Source: Alphaproteobacteria bacterium CG11_big_fil_rev_8_21_14_0_20_44_7
GTDB lineage: Bacteria; Pseudomonadota; Alphaproteobacteria; Rickettsiales; 21-14-0-20-44-7
Direction: 5' to 3'
Assembly (NCBI GenBank): GCA_002787615.1
Contig: PCXJ01000062.1
Location: 1-6,195 of the forward strand
DNA length: 6,195 bases
A program made the translations under genes and the position numbers. Shown here piece after piece: positions 1 to 6,195 of the stretch. Numbering within the stretch: position 1 is the first letter of the stretch; the number at the start of each line of letters is the position of its first letter. The notes under the pieces are model-generated. The model saw only the letters and a list, made by a program, of their open reading frames with translations. It was not told the DNA's origin and did not search any database.

Positions 1-1163
1 GATACAACAATCTTATACCAGCCCTCAAAATATTGCTTGGTTTGCGGGAATAACACCATCGGAATAGTAATCGGTGCGATAATAAAGAGCAAGATTAGCC
101 CAAGCATTGAGATAATATAGACGAATGCTACGCGGAAAAATGACATTAGCAACGTCCAGATTGTCGATAACACAATTCCGGCAATCATTATGCCACCAAA
201 GCCGTTAGTTATGGCATGCGTTCCAAAGCCGAAAAGCATTGGCACGCCTTCCCAGCCCTCGCCATAAGCGTTAGGTGCGCCCCAACCCAAGAAACGCGAT
301 AATATACAATCCATAGCTGTCCAAACGCCATCTGTGGTGGCCTCGGCAATTGGGCAATCAGCCATAGTAGCATCACCTGCCGGCGCTAAAACGATGACTA
401 TCAGGCTGTTATAAATACTTTGCACAATGCCCCATAATTCAATAACTCCGGCATTTAAGACCAGCCATGAAACGAAGGCGATTTTCAGAGAATGAATGAA
501 GAATTCACCTTTGACACGCTGCTCATTGACGATTCCGGTTGTTACTCTTGCACCGAATATAATGAGGTAGAGAACCAGCAGGGCAAAAACCGCATCGGCG
601 AGGTAGTTGCTGATATTCTGCATACCCTCGATTGCGAGATTTTCTGTCATTTTCTCAAAGCATTTGATGGCAACAGAAACAACTTTTAAATCCTTTCCAT
701 CATCTATTTCAATCTGGCAGACTTCATTTAACTCTTTGTAATCTCCAAGTTTTTTATTAGCCTCTGTGCCTGCTCCTGCTCCCAGAAAATTCCCCGCAGC
801 ATCATATTGCGCTGTCCCTAGCAAATTTCCGGCATCATCATAGGTAGATTGTGTCCAATTTTGACCATTTTGCTGCAAAACCTGCCAATTGCTTGCTCCG
901 GTAACGCCGTTTTGCTGATATTGCCCATAGCCCAAAAGCTCGTTTGCGCTATTGGTAAATGCACCATTCGAGGTGTTGTATGAGGTAGCGCCTGCCGGAA
1001 TTCCGTTTGTGCTAACTACCTGCCCACCAATAGTTAGCCCATCCTGTCCGATGGAGATAGTTTCGGCAAATGCAGCGGAGGCGGTGAAGCAAAGCAATAG
1101 CAATGCTAAGGCGAATAATCTGCTATGGGTAAAAGCGTTTTTGATGTTCATTTTCCCCATCAT
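1..1163 (-). CDS. virB6: VirB6/TrbL-family type IV secretion membrane protein, rickettsial (rvhB6) type, 3' part missing
   Basis: The frame stays open from the ATG at 1163 to the left edge (387 codons plus two bases), so the C-terminus is missing. VirB6 proteins are polytopic inner-membrane subunits of the type IV secretion channel. Numbering from 1163: residues 1-33 form a signal peptide (basic start, LALLLLCF core, likely cut after AFA). About 150 exported residues follow, with YD-like repeats at Y62, Y82, Y108 and Y120 and cysteines C149 and C168. Hydrophobic segments lie near 188-206, 227-242, 248-261, 319-341 and 344-371. The end of the visible part, LFPQTKQYFEGW, fits the conserved P..F..T...F..W stretch of rickettsial VirB6 proteins. 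The start overlaps the virB4 stop as ATGA, with AGAGG (1177-1173) nine bases upstream, suggesting coupled translation. In-frame ATGs at 1160 and 1151 are alternatives. Rickettsiales carry several virB6 paralogs; which one this is cannot be told. Confidence 0.85.
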   Translation of the reverse strand, partial: MMGKMNIKNAFTHSRLFALALLLLCFTASAAFAETISIGQDGLTIGGQVVSTNGIPAGATSYNTSNGAFTNSANELLGYGQYQQNGVTGASNWQVLQQNGQNWTQSTYDDAGNLLGTAQYDAAGNFLGAGAGTEANKKLGDYKELNEVCQIEIDDGKDLKVVSVAIKCFEKMTENLAIEGMQNISNYLADAVFALLVLYLIIFGARVTTGIVNEQRVKGEFFIHSLKIAFVSWLVLNAGVIELWGIVQSIYNSLIVIVLAPAGDATMADCPIAEATTDGVWTAMDCILSRFLGWGAPNAYGEGWEGVPMLFGFGTHAITNGFGGIMIAGIVLSTIWTLLMSFFRVAFVYIISMLGLILLFIIAPITIPMVLFPQTKQYFEGWYKIVV

Positions 1164-3559
1164 ACAGACATACCTCTTATTTTCTCTAAAAATATCGGTA
1201 TCCAGATTTCTGAGTTGTTGCCATGTTCTTTACGAACCTCATCGGCAATGGCAAGAGTTTCTGCGCGTCCGGAAAGAATTGGAATTACATCCTCCATTCC
1301 GCTTAAATCAATCCGTGCAACCACAACATCATTTCCCTGTTTGAGCAGGAAGAATCTGCTGCCAGGGTCAGTTTCTTTTATAAGCTGGAATTCTCTTTTG
1401 GTTAGCAAAAATGCTTTCTTATATTCCTCAGTTGCTTTGGAATTAGGTAAAAATATCTGGGTAGAAGTTTGCTGTAATAATGTATCATTAATCGAGCTTT
1501 TGCTGGCATCTTCAACCGACTGGGTAGCAAATATCACCATAGCATTTAGTTTACGTAGGGTTTTTAGCCAATCTTTGATTTTTTTGGAAAATATCGGATT
1601 ATCAATCAACGCCCATGCTTCATCCAGAACGATTATGGTTGGCGTGCCGTCAAGTGAGAGGTTGATACGGTGGAAGAGATATAACAAGGTTGGGGCGAGA
1701 GTGTCTTTTGCCATCAGAACATCACCCATTTCAAATCCGAAAACATTAGATTCATCAAAATCAACAGAATCCTCGTTATTATCGAATAATGAGGAATATG
1801 GCCCTTCACCGTGCCATTGCTGAAGGCGGCTGGCAATTGTGCCCGGCCCCTGAAGCCCGAAAAACGGTGCGATATTATGCAAGGTGCGGTCTTTCTTATC
1901 CAGCTTATAATTGCCGTCCACCCCGTCCTTAATTTTTTCCATATCCTCGGATGTGAAGTTTTCGCCATGCGCTGTAACCAATGATTTCAGCCATTCATGC
2001 AGGAATGAGCGGTTTTCGTGAGTGTCGGGGAGTTGCAACGGATTGAATCCGGTTTTTTCACCAATCTCAATTTCGTTATATATCCCGCCCAGCGCGCGAA
2101 TAAATATATCAGCACCCCTATCCTTATCGAACAGGAACATGCGGCAATTGAATTTTTGTGCCTGCGCGCATAGGAAGTTCATCAACACGGTTTTACCTGA
2201 ACCTGTTGGGCCGATAATTGTGGTATGCCCAACATCGCGTAAATGGAAATTGAAGAAATATGGCGTACCGGAGGCCGTATCAAACACGGTCACTGCTGGC
2301 CCCCAATGATTATCGTCAATTTGACCGATTGGGTAATTATGGAGTGATGCAAGGCTTGCAACATTCAGCGTGTTTATTTCTGCCCTGCGCGCTACAAAGC
2401 TATGATTTGCAGGAAGTTGCGCCCAATATGCCGGCTCAAGATTAGTTGTTTCACGCACCGCATTAATACCGACATTGACTAATTCTGCCGAGCATAAAGA
2501 AAGATTTTTCTCTAATTCCCGCAGGCTATCGGCTAGCACCAGTACGGTTAGATGATGTGTGCCAAAACCTGCATGCCCACTCATGGCGATATCCAACGCA
2601 TCATTAATCTCGGCGATTTGCGAGATAGCAGGCTCTTGCGCATTTATCATACGATTTTGCTGGCGGCGCATTTGCTCAATCGAAACCTGACGATTTGTGA
2701 ATACATAACTTTGCGAAACAATGAATTCAAACGGCAATTTTAGGAAGCCGTCAGTCATTCCTGCGGCGGTTTCCTGACCATATTCACGAATGCTTACGAT
2801 ACCGGCATATTTTGTTTTGGTCAGTCCGCGTACTTCAATTGCATGTTTGCCGAAATATAGCCTCCTGCTGGAGATATATTTATCAATGGAGTGGGTGGGT
2901 AGGCGTACTGGATGCGACATCCCGCAATTTACGATTGTGCCTAAGAATTCCAGAATTTCCGAATATGGCCCATCCTCAGTTTCAACAATTTTGAGGCGCG
3001 AGGTGGAATAATCCCGCAATGTTGCCATTATACGATTGCTGACTTCATCAATCTCTTTATGCGCGCCTTTTAATGCGGCAATCGCCGAGGTTTTGTCGGC
3101 GCGTTCCTGTATCATCCGCAAAAAATGCTCAATTTTTGCTGCACCTTTTGTATCAGGTTTGTGGATAACGGTGATATATAAATCATTCTGAAAAGACTCA
3201 CTCACCGCGTGTTTGCCTTTCCAGCCATCATCAACCCGCTTTGCAAAACCGCGTGGCTGAGTGCCTTCCGGATAGGCAGCTTTTTTCTTGCGAATAGTGT
3301 GAAACCATAGGGCAATATTACCCTGTGTCAGAGATTTTAGCAGAGAATTGCGGACATTTTTGTGTAAATCCAAATCCTCATCATCGGCAGTTTCAAATGA
3401 AAATCCTTCAACTTTGATAACCTGCAAAAGCTCACGATCTTTGGTTATGATTGTGCGCGTGTCATAGTGGCAATCATAGGGAATAAAATGGCTTTCCGGA
3501 AATTCCTTCTCCGCGATATGGCCTTTATTTGCATCCCGTTTTTTTAGCTGAAGCCTCAT
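1160..3559 (-). CDS. virB4: VirB4 type IV secretion ATPase (rvhB4 type)
   Basis: This 799-residue protein has the full length usual for VirB4, the conserved cytoplasmic ATPase that energises pilus or substrate movement at the inner membrane. The N-terminal CagE/TrbE/VirB4 domain starts with HFIPYDCHYDTRTIITK (24-40), typical of rickettsial copies. The C-terminal P-loop ATPase carries Walker A GPTGSGKT (450-457), FDKDRG (477-482), Walker B IIVLDEAW (642-649) and FATQS (677-681). All key residues are intact, so it should be the active copy; Rickettsiales often hold a second, degenerate VirB4, and this is not that. It sits 19 bases after virB3 and overlaps virB6 by four bases if virB6 starts at 1163. 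The Shine-Dalgarno before the ATG is weak (GGAAA about 12 bases away). The only ATG just upstream in frame is followed by a stop after two codons, which supports the start at 3559. Plus-strand ORFs opposite this gene are antisense shadows. Confidence 0.97.
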   Translation of the reverse strand: MRLQLKKRDANKGHIAEKEFPESHFIPYDCHYDTRTIITKDRELLQVIKVEGFSFETADDEDLDLHKNVRNSLLKSLTQGNIALWFHTIRKKKAAYPEGTQPRGFAKRVDDGWKGKHAVSESFQNDLYITVIHKPDTKGAAKIEHFLRMIQERADKTSAIAALKGAHKEIDEVSNRIMATLRDYSTSRLKIVETEDGPYSEILEFLGTIVNCGMSHPVRLPTHSIDKYISSRRLYFGKHAIEVRGLTKTKYAGIVSIREYGQETAAGMTDGFLKLPFEFIVSQSYVFTNRQVSIEQMRRQQNRMINAQEPAISQIAEINDALDIAMSGHAGFGTHHLTVLVLADSLRELEKNLSLCSAELVNVGINAVRETTNLEPAYWAQLPANHSFVARRAEINTLNVASLASLHNYPIGQIDDNHWGPAVTVFDTASGTPYFFNFHLRDVGHTTIIGPTGSGKTVLMNFLCAQAQKFNCRMFLFDKDRGADIFIRALGGIYNEIEIGEKTGFNPLQLPDTHENRSFLHEWLKSLVTAHGENFTSEDMEKIKDGVDGNYKLDKKDRTLHNIAPFFGLQGPGTIASRLQQWHGEGPYSSLFDNNEDSVDFDESNVFGFEMGDVLMAKDTLAPTLLYLFHRINLSLDGTPTIIVLDEAWALIDNPIFSKKIKDWLKTLRKLNAMVIFATQSVEDASKSSINDTLLQQTSTQIFLPNSKATEEYKKAFLLTKREFQLIKETDPGSRFFLLKQGNDVVVARIDLSGMEDVIPILSGRAETLAIADEVRKEHGNNSEIWIPIFLEKIRGMSV

Positions 3560-3578
3560 TTATTTATTCATTTCCAAA

Positions 3579-3890
3579 TTATGTTAAATCGTAGGAATTT
3601 GTTCCTTTATGAAAAAACCTGTTACGGCATTTCATGCATTTTCCGTATCTTTTCAGGAATAATTCAATCATGCGCGGTTCTTTTAAGCATATGAGATAAA
3701 ATATGATGTGGACACTGCCGAAGCCAACAACAACGGCAAGCATTCTGTTTTCAAATACGTGGTTTATGAAAAGCAGGATATTCCCCATAAAGTTTACGAG
3801 GAATAGCAGGTAATGCACGCCGGCAATCTGTGCCGGACGGGTTAATCCCAAAAATAGCGGGTCTGCCTGTAAATTTCCTTCTTTTGCCAT
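3579..3890 (-). CDS. virB3: VirB3 type IV secretion inner-membrane protein
   Basis: A 103-residue protein with the VirB3 hallmark DPLFLGLTRPA (10-20). Two hydrophobic segments follow (about 22-43 and 49-69), then EPRMIELFLKR (71-81) and a basic, cysteine-bearing tail ending NSYDLT. Known VirB3 proteins are short inner-membrane subunits that associate with VirB4 and are needed for channel or pilus assembly; the gene lies directly before virB4, the usual order. The tail resembles the NR.FW...SY ending of rickettsial VirB3 proteins. C85 and C88 form a CxxC pair just after the membrane segments; its meaning is unknown. The start follows the lipoprotein stop by five bases. A purine-rich AAGGGTG (3907-3901) lies inside the end of that gene, about 12 bases from the ATG, which is rather far for a ribosome binding site, so coupling to the upstream gene is plausible. 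Confidence 0.94.
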   Translation of the reverse strand: MAKEGNLQADPLFLGLTRPAQIAGVHYLLFLVNFMGNILLFINHVFENRMLAVVVGFGSVHIIFYLICLKEPRMIELFLKRYGKCMKCRNRFFHKGTNSYDLT

Positions 3891-3895
3891 AGTCT

Positions 3896-4267
3896 TTATT
3901 CACCCTTTTTCTTATCTAAATCACATTCCGCAGTTTTGTTCATTGCCTCAATAATCCATTCTTCCCTAAGCTCTGTCCACATTGCGTGCATTGTATATAC
4001 ACAGCCGCGCGGCAGAAAATTGCTCTGTGCAAGTGGCGTGTCGGGGTCTAGCAAAATATCTATATCCCTGACTGCCCTTCCCGGTGGGATTTCCTTTGGG
4101 TCATTATCCTCAAAGAAAAATGCCCGTAATCCACCTCTATCAACTGCATCAAGCGGTTCACCATACGCAGAAATCGGAGTATCAATACTTTCTCCAATCA
4201 TATTTTCCGCATTAATCGCGCAACCGGCAAGAAGCAGTGCCACCAGAATTTTCTTACACTTCATCAT
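3896..4267 (-). CDS. Small lipoprotein of unknown function, first gene of the type IV secretion operon
   Basis: I do not recognise the family. The 123-residue product opens with a lipoprotein signal: basic MMKCKK, a short hydrophobic run, and the lipobox LLAGC with the lipidated cysteine at C16. Residue +2 is alanine, not aspartate, so outer-membrane sorting is expected. The mature part has MIGESIDTPISAYGEP (23-38), a pattern (small loop, xxxxYGxP, then RAFFF at 48-52) seen in many small proteobacterial envelope lipoproteins, and a C-terminal region with C89 and C115 that could form a disulfide in the periplasm. The end is very charged (DLDKKKGE). It lies five bases before virB3 on the same strand and has its own promoter candidate, so it is probably co-transcribed with the secretion genes. 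It is much longer than classical VirB7 (about 50-60 residues), so a VirB7 role is only speculative. Two consecutive ATGs (4267 and 4264) are possible starts; neither has a Shine-Dalgarno. Confidence 0.85.
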   Translation of the reverse strand: MMKCKKILVALLLAGCAINAENMIGESIDTPISAYGEPLDAVDRGGLRAFFFEDNDPKEIPPGRAVRDIDILLDPDTPLAQSNFLPRGCVYTMHAMWTELREEWIIEAMNKTAECDLDKKKGE

Positions 4268-4270
4268 TAT

Positions 4271-4299
4271 AGTATATTTAAATGACAGTTTAGTTACAA
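4271..4299 (-). promoter_or_regulatory. Candidate sigma-70 promoter of the lipoprotein-virB3-virB4-virB6 operon
   Basis: On the minus strand TTGTAA (4299-4294, four of six against TTGACA) and TATACT (4276-4271, five of six against TATAAT) are separated by exactly 17 bases. The -10 box ends only three bases before the first ATG at 4267. With usual spacing, transcription would begin near 4264, at the second ATG, giving a leaderless or nearly leaderless message. This agrees with the absence of a Shine-Dalgarno upstream. It rests on motif matching in AT-rich DNA, so chance matches are possible. Confidence 0.5.
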
Positions 4300-4397
4300 T
4301 TTTACTAATATTATCAAGGCCATTCTCGCATAGAAAGAGTTAGGATTGCTTTAATTTTACAACGTTTATTGCGCTTATAACTGACTATTTTACTCGG

Positions 4398-4425
4398 TTG
4401 ATTTCCGAATTTAGATGATTATATC
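4398..4425 (+). promoter_or_regulatory. Weak candidate promoter of clpB
   Basis: TTGATT (4398-4403) and TATATC (4420-4425) each match the sigma-70 consensus at four of six positions, with a 16-base spacer. Transcription would begin near 4432 and leave a leader of about 26 bases including the ribosome binding site. clpB is commonly heat-shock controlled in proteobacteria, but a clear sigma-32 -10 box (CCCCAT-like) was not found here, so the true promoter may be elsewhere in the intergenic region. Confidence 0.25.
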
Positions 4426-4446
4426 TTTCTCAAGACCAAGAAATTT

Positions 4447-4452
4447 GAAGGA
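4447..4452 (+). promoter_or_regulatory. Ribosome binding site of clpB
   Basis: GAAGGA ends five bases before the ATG at 4458, which is good Shine-Dalgarno sequence and spacing. It supports this ATG as the clpB start, together with the N-terminal sequence matching the ClpB family from its first residues. It is the strongest ribosome binding site in the window. Confidence 0.8.
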
Positions 4453-4457
4453 ATTCT

Positions 4458-6195
4458 ATGAATATTGACAAATTTACCGAGAAAGCGCGTGAATTTATCC
4501 AAAATGCGCAGAATTTTGCACTTGCCGAAGGGCATCAGCAATTCACCCCTGAGCATTTGCTCAATGAGTTGCTGGAAGATGCGGAAGGGATTGCCCCGCG
4601 CCTAATTCAGGAAGCGGGCGGCGATGTGCAAACCGCAATGATGGAAACTAGGGCGATTCTTGATAAATTGCCGAAAATTAGCGGTGGCGGGGCACATGGG
4701 CTGCATTTGACGCAAGAAATGGCACGCTTTTTTGAAGATGCGGTGAAATTGGCAGAAAAAGCCGGAGATAAATTTGTGACTGTAGAGCGTATGTTGCAGG
4801 CATTGGCGCTTAGCAACCCTGCGCTCAAAAAAGCGAACATAAATCCGCAAACGCTGGAAAAAGCAATTTCCACTATGCGTGGCGGGAGAACGGCGGATTC
4901 TATGGATGCGGAAGGGAGGTTTGAAGCTCTCAAAAAATATACTAAAGATTTCACCGAATTGGCGAAAAGCGGCAAGCTTGACCCTGTCATTGGTCGCGAT
5001 GAGGAAATTCGCCGTACCATGCAAGTGCTTTCACGTAGAACTAAGAATAATCCGGTGTTAATCGGTGAGCCGGGCGTGGGTAAAACCGCAATTGTAGAGG
5101 GTTTGGCGCAAAGGATTATCGCTGGAGATGTGCCGGAATCCTTAAAAAACAAAAGGTTGTTGTCGCTGGATTTGGGCGCGCTGGTGGCGGGTGCAAAATT
5201 CCGTGGTGAATTTGAAGAAAGATTAAAGTCGGTTTTGTCGGAAATTAACAACGCTGCCGGTGAGGTTATGCTATTTATTGATGAGTTGCATACGCTGGTT
5301 GGAGCAGGTGCGGCAGAAGGCTCAATGGATGCCTCAAATCTGCTCAAACCCGCTTTGGCGCGCGGTGAGCTGCATTGTGTGGGCGCAACAACATTGAATG
5401 AATACCGTAAATATATCGAAAAAGATGCAGCATTAGCGCGGCGTTTCCAATCCGTTTTGGTGTCAGAGCCGAATGTGGAAGATACAATCTCTATCTTACG
5501 CGGCTTGAAGGAAAAATACGAGTTGCATCATGGCATTAGAATTTCCGATTCAGCAATTGTGGCGGCGGCAACTCTTTCAAATCGCTATATAACCGACAGA
5601 TTTCTGCCCGATAAGGCAATTGATTTGGTTGATGAGGCTGCCAGCCGTTTGCGCATGGAAGTTGATTCCAAACCGGAAGAAATTGACGAGCTGGATAGGA
5701 AGATAATTCAGTTGAAAATCGAGCGTGAGGCACTCAAAAAAGAGGATGATTCTGCCTCGAAAGAAAGGCTCAAAAAGCTGGAAGAAGAGCTTGGGCAATT
5801 AGAAAAAAAGTCTGCCGATTTGACCGAAGAATGGCAGGCTGAGAAATCAAAGCTTTCTAGCGTGCAACATCTCAAAGAGGCGCTGGAGAAGGCGCGAACC
5901 GAGTTGGAAATCGTGCAACGTCAGGGTGATTTAGCGCGCGCCGGTGAGCTTTCTTATGGCGTCATCCCTGAGTTGGAGAAAAAACTGAACGCATCTGACG
6001 GCGCACAGGAAGGCAACATGCTGCGCGAATCGGTGAGTGAACAGGATATCGCCAATATTGTTAGTCGCTGGACAGGTGTTCCGGTGGATAAAATGCTGGA
6101 AGGTGAGCGCGATAAATTGCTGCAAATGGAAGATTATCTGCGTAAACGTGTGGTTGGTCAGGATGATGCGCTGGTTGCGGTTGCAAATGCCGTAC
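4458..6195 (+). CDS. clpB: ClpB (Hsp100) ATP-dependent disaggregase, 3' part missing
   Basis: The frame runs open from 4458 to the right edge: 579 codons of a protein that is normally about 860 residues. ClpB is a hexameric cytoplasmic AAA+ chaperone that works with DnaK to pull proteins out of aggregates by threading them through its pore. Visible parts: the Clp N-domain (about 1-145, starting MNIDKFTEKAREFI); a linker; the first ATPase module with KLDPVIGRDEEIRR (173-186), Walker A GEPGVGKT (203-210), pore loop AGAKFRGEFEERL (244-256), Walker B MLFIDE (271-276), sensor GATT (309-312) and arginine pair 328-329; the long middle coiled coil (about 400-525), which separates ClpB from ClpA and ClpC; then VSRWTGVPV (535-543) and VVGQDDAL (565-572), leading into the second module, whose Walker motifs lie beyond the window. 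No frameshift or key-residue loss is seen. It is divergent from the secretion operon and functionally unrelated to it. Minus-strand ORFs under it are shadows. Confidence 0.97.
   Translation, partial: MNIDKFTEKAREFIQNAQNFALAEGHQQFTPEHLLNELLEDAEGIAPRLIQEAGGDVQTAMMETRAILDKLPKISGGGAHGLHLTQEMARFFEDAVKLAEKAGDKFVTVERMLQALALSNPALKKANINPQTLEKAISTMRGGRTADSMDAEGRFEALKKYTKDFTELAKSGKLDPVIGRDEEIRRTMQVLSRRTKNNPVLIGEPGVGKTAIVEGLAQRIIAGDVPESLKNKRLLSLDLGALVAGAKFRGEFEERLKSVLSEINNAAGEVMLFIDELHTLVGAGAAEGSMDASNLLKPALARGELHCVGATTLNEYRKYIEKDAALARRFQSVLVSEPNVEDTISILRGLKEKYELHHGIRISDSAIVAAATLSNRYITDRFLPDKAIDLVDEAASRLRMEVDSKPEEIDELDRKIIQLKIEREALKKEDDSASKERLKKLEEELGQLEKKSADLTEEWQAEKSKLSSVQHLKEALEKARTELEIVQRQGDLARAGELSYGVIPELEKKLNASDGAQEGNMLRESVSEQDIANIVSRWTGVPVDKMLEGERDKLLQMEDYLRKRVVGQDDALVAVANAV

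Larger units (their letters stand above)
4268..4457. other. Divergent intergenic region between the secretion operon and clpB
   Basis: This 190-base AT-rich stretch separates two divergent genes and must hold the control signals of both. I see the minus-strand promoter candidate next to the lipoprotein gene and a weaker plus-strand candidate near clpB. I see no CIRCE inverted repeat, no convincing sigma-32 promoter, no tRNA or other RNA gene, and no strong hairpin. About 4300-4397 has no feature that I can name. Confidence 0.7.

Noticed and set aside
952..1344. Plus-strand ORF of 130 codons across the virB4/virB6 junction
   Set aside because: It lies opposite the virB6 signal peptide and the end of virB4, both well-supported coding frames, and has no family features.
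1125..1823. Long plus-strand ORF (232 codons) opposite virB4
   Set aside because: It is antisense to the conserved C-terminal ATPase half of virB4, has no recognisable domain and is serine-rich as expected from the reverse complement of a coding frame.
3831..3842. CxxC in VirB3 (codons 85-88, lower on the strand near 3627-3638) as a metal site
   Set aside because: A single CxxC in a short basic tail is not enough to support metal binding; cysteines are seen in this region of some rickettsial VirB3 proteins.
3896..4267. Calling the lipoprotein VirB7
   Set aside because: VirB7 proteins are about half this length or less, and beyond the lipobox there is no feature tying it to VirB7.
3936..4343. 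Plus-strand ORF of 135 codons opposite the lipoprotein gene
   Set aside because: The minus-strand frame has a proper lipobox, operon spacing and a promoter; this one has none of these and its start lies inside the opposite gene.
4300..4457. CIRCE or sigma-32 element in front of clpB
   Set aside because: No TTAGCACTC/GAGTGCTAA inverted repeat and no CTTG-type -35 box with a C-rich -10 box at suitable spacing was found.
4607..5347. Minus-strand ORF of 246 codons opposite clpB
   Set aside because: It lies under the highly conserved N-domain and first ATPase module of clpB; the serine- and alanine-rich product is a typical antisense shadow.

Overview
The window looks like chromosomal DNA from a moderately AT-rich alphaproteobacterium. 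The type IV secretion genes resemble those of the Rickettsiales (the rvh type, Rickettsiales vir homolog), and the ClpB also reads as alphaproteobacterial. The host could be a Rickettsiales member or a relative carrying an rvh-like system. The sequence does not fix the genus. No RNA gene, insertion sequence, CRISPR array or phage gene is visible.

Left and middle (minus strand, about 1-4267): four genes face left, packed as one operon. In transcription order they are a small lipoprotein of unknown function (4267-3896), virB3 (3890-3579), virB4 (3559-1160) and a virB6/trbL-type membrane protein (1163 to the left edge, incomplete). Gaps are 5 and 19 bases, and virB4 and virB6 overlap by ATGA. 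There is no virB5 between virB4 and virB6, as in rickettsial rvh loci. VirB3 is an inner-membrane subunit, VirB4 the cytoplasmic ATPase that energises the apparatus, and VirB6 the polytopic channel component. The virB6-like gene begins with a signal peptide and an exported domain with short YD-type repeats. A good candidate promoter lies directly in front of the lipoprotein gene, close enough that the mRNA may be leaderless.

Intergenic (4268-4457): 190 bases separate the secretion operon from a divergent gene. They hold the minus-strand promoter candidate, a weaker plus-strand candidate and the clpB ribosome binding site. No CIRCE element and no clear sigma-32 promoter were seen.

Right (plus strand, 4458 to the right edge): the first 579 codons of clpB, the ring-forming AAA+ disaggregase. 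The N-domain, first ATPase module and middle coiled coil are present; the second ATPase module is cut off by the window edge.

The points most worth a second look are the unrecognised lipoprotein at the head of the secretion operon, the YD-like repeats in the exported part of the VirB6-like protein, and the possibly leaderless operon start.
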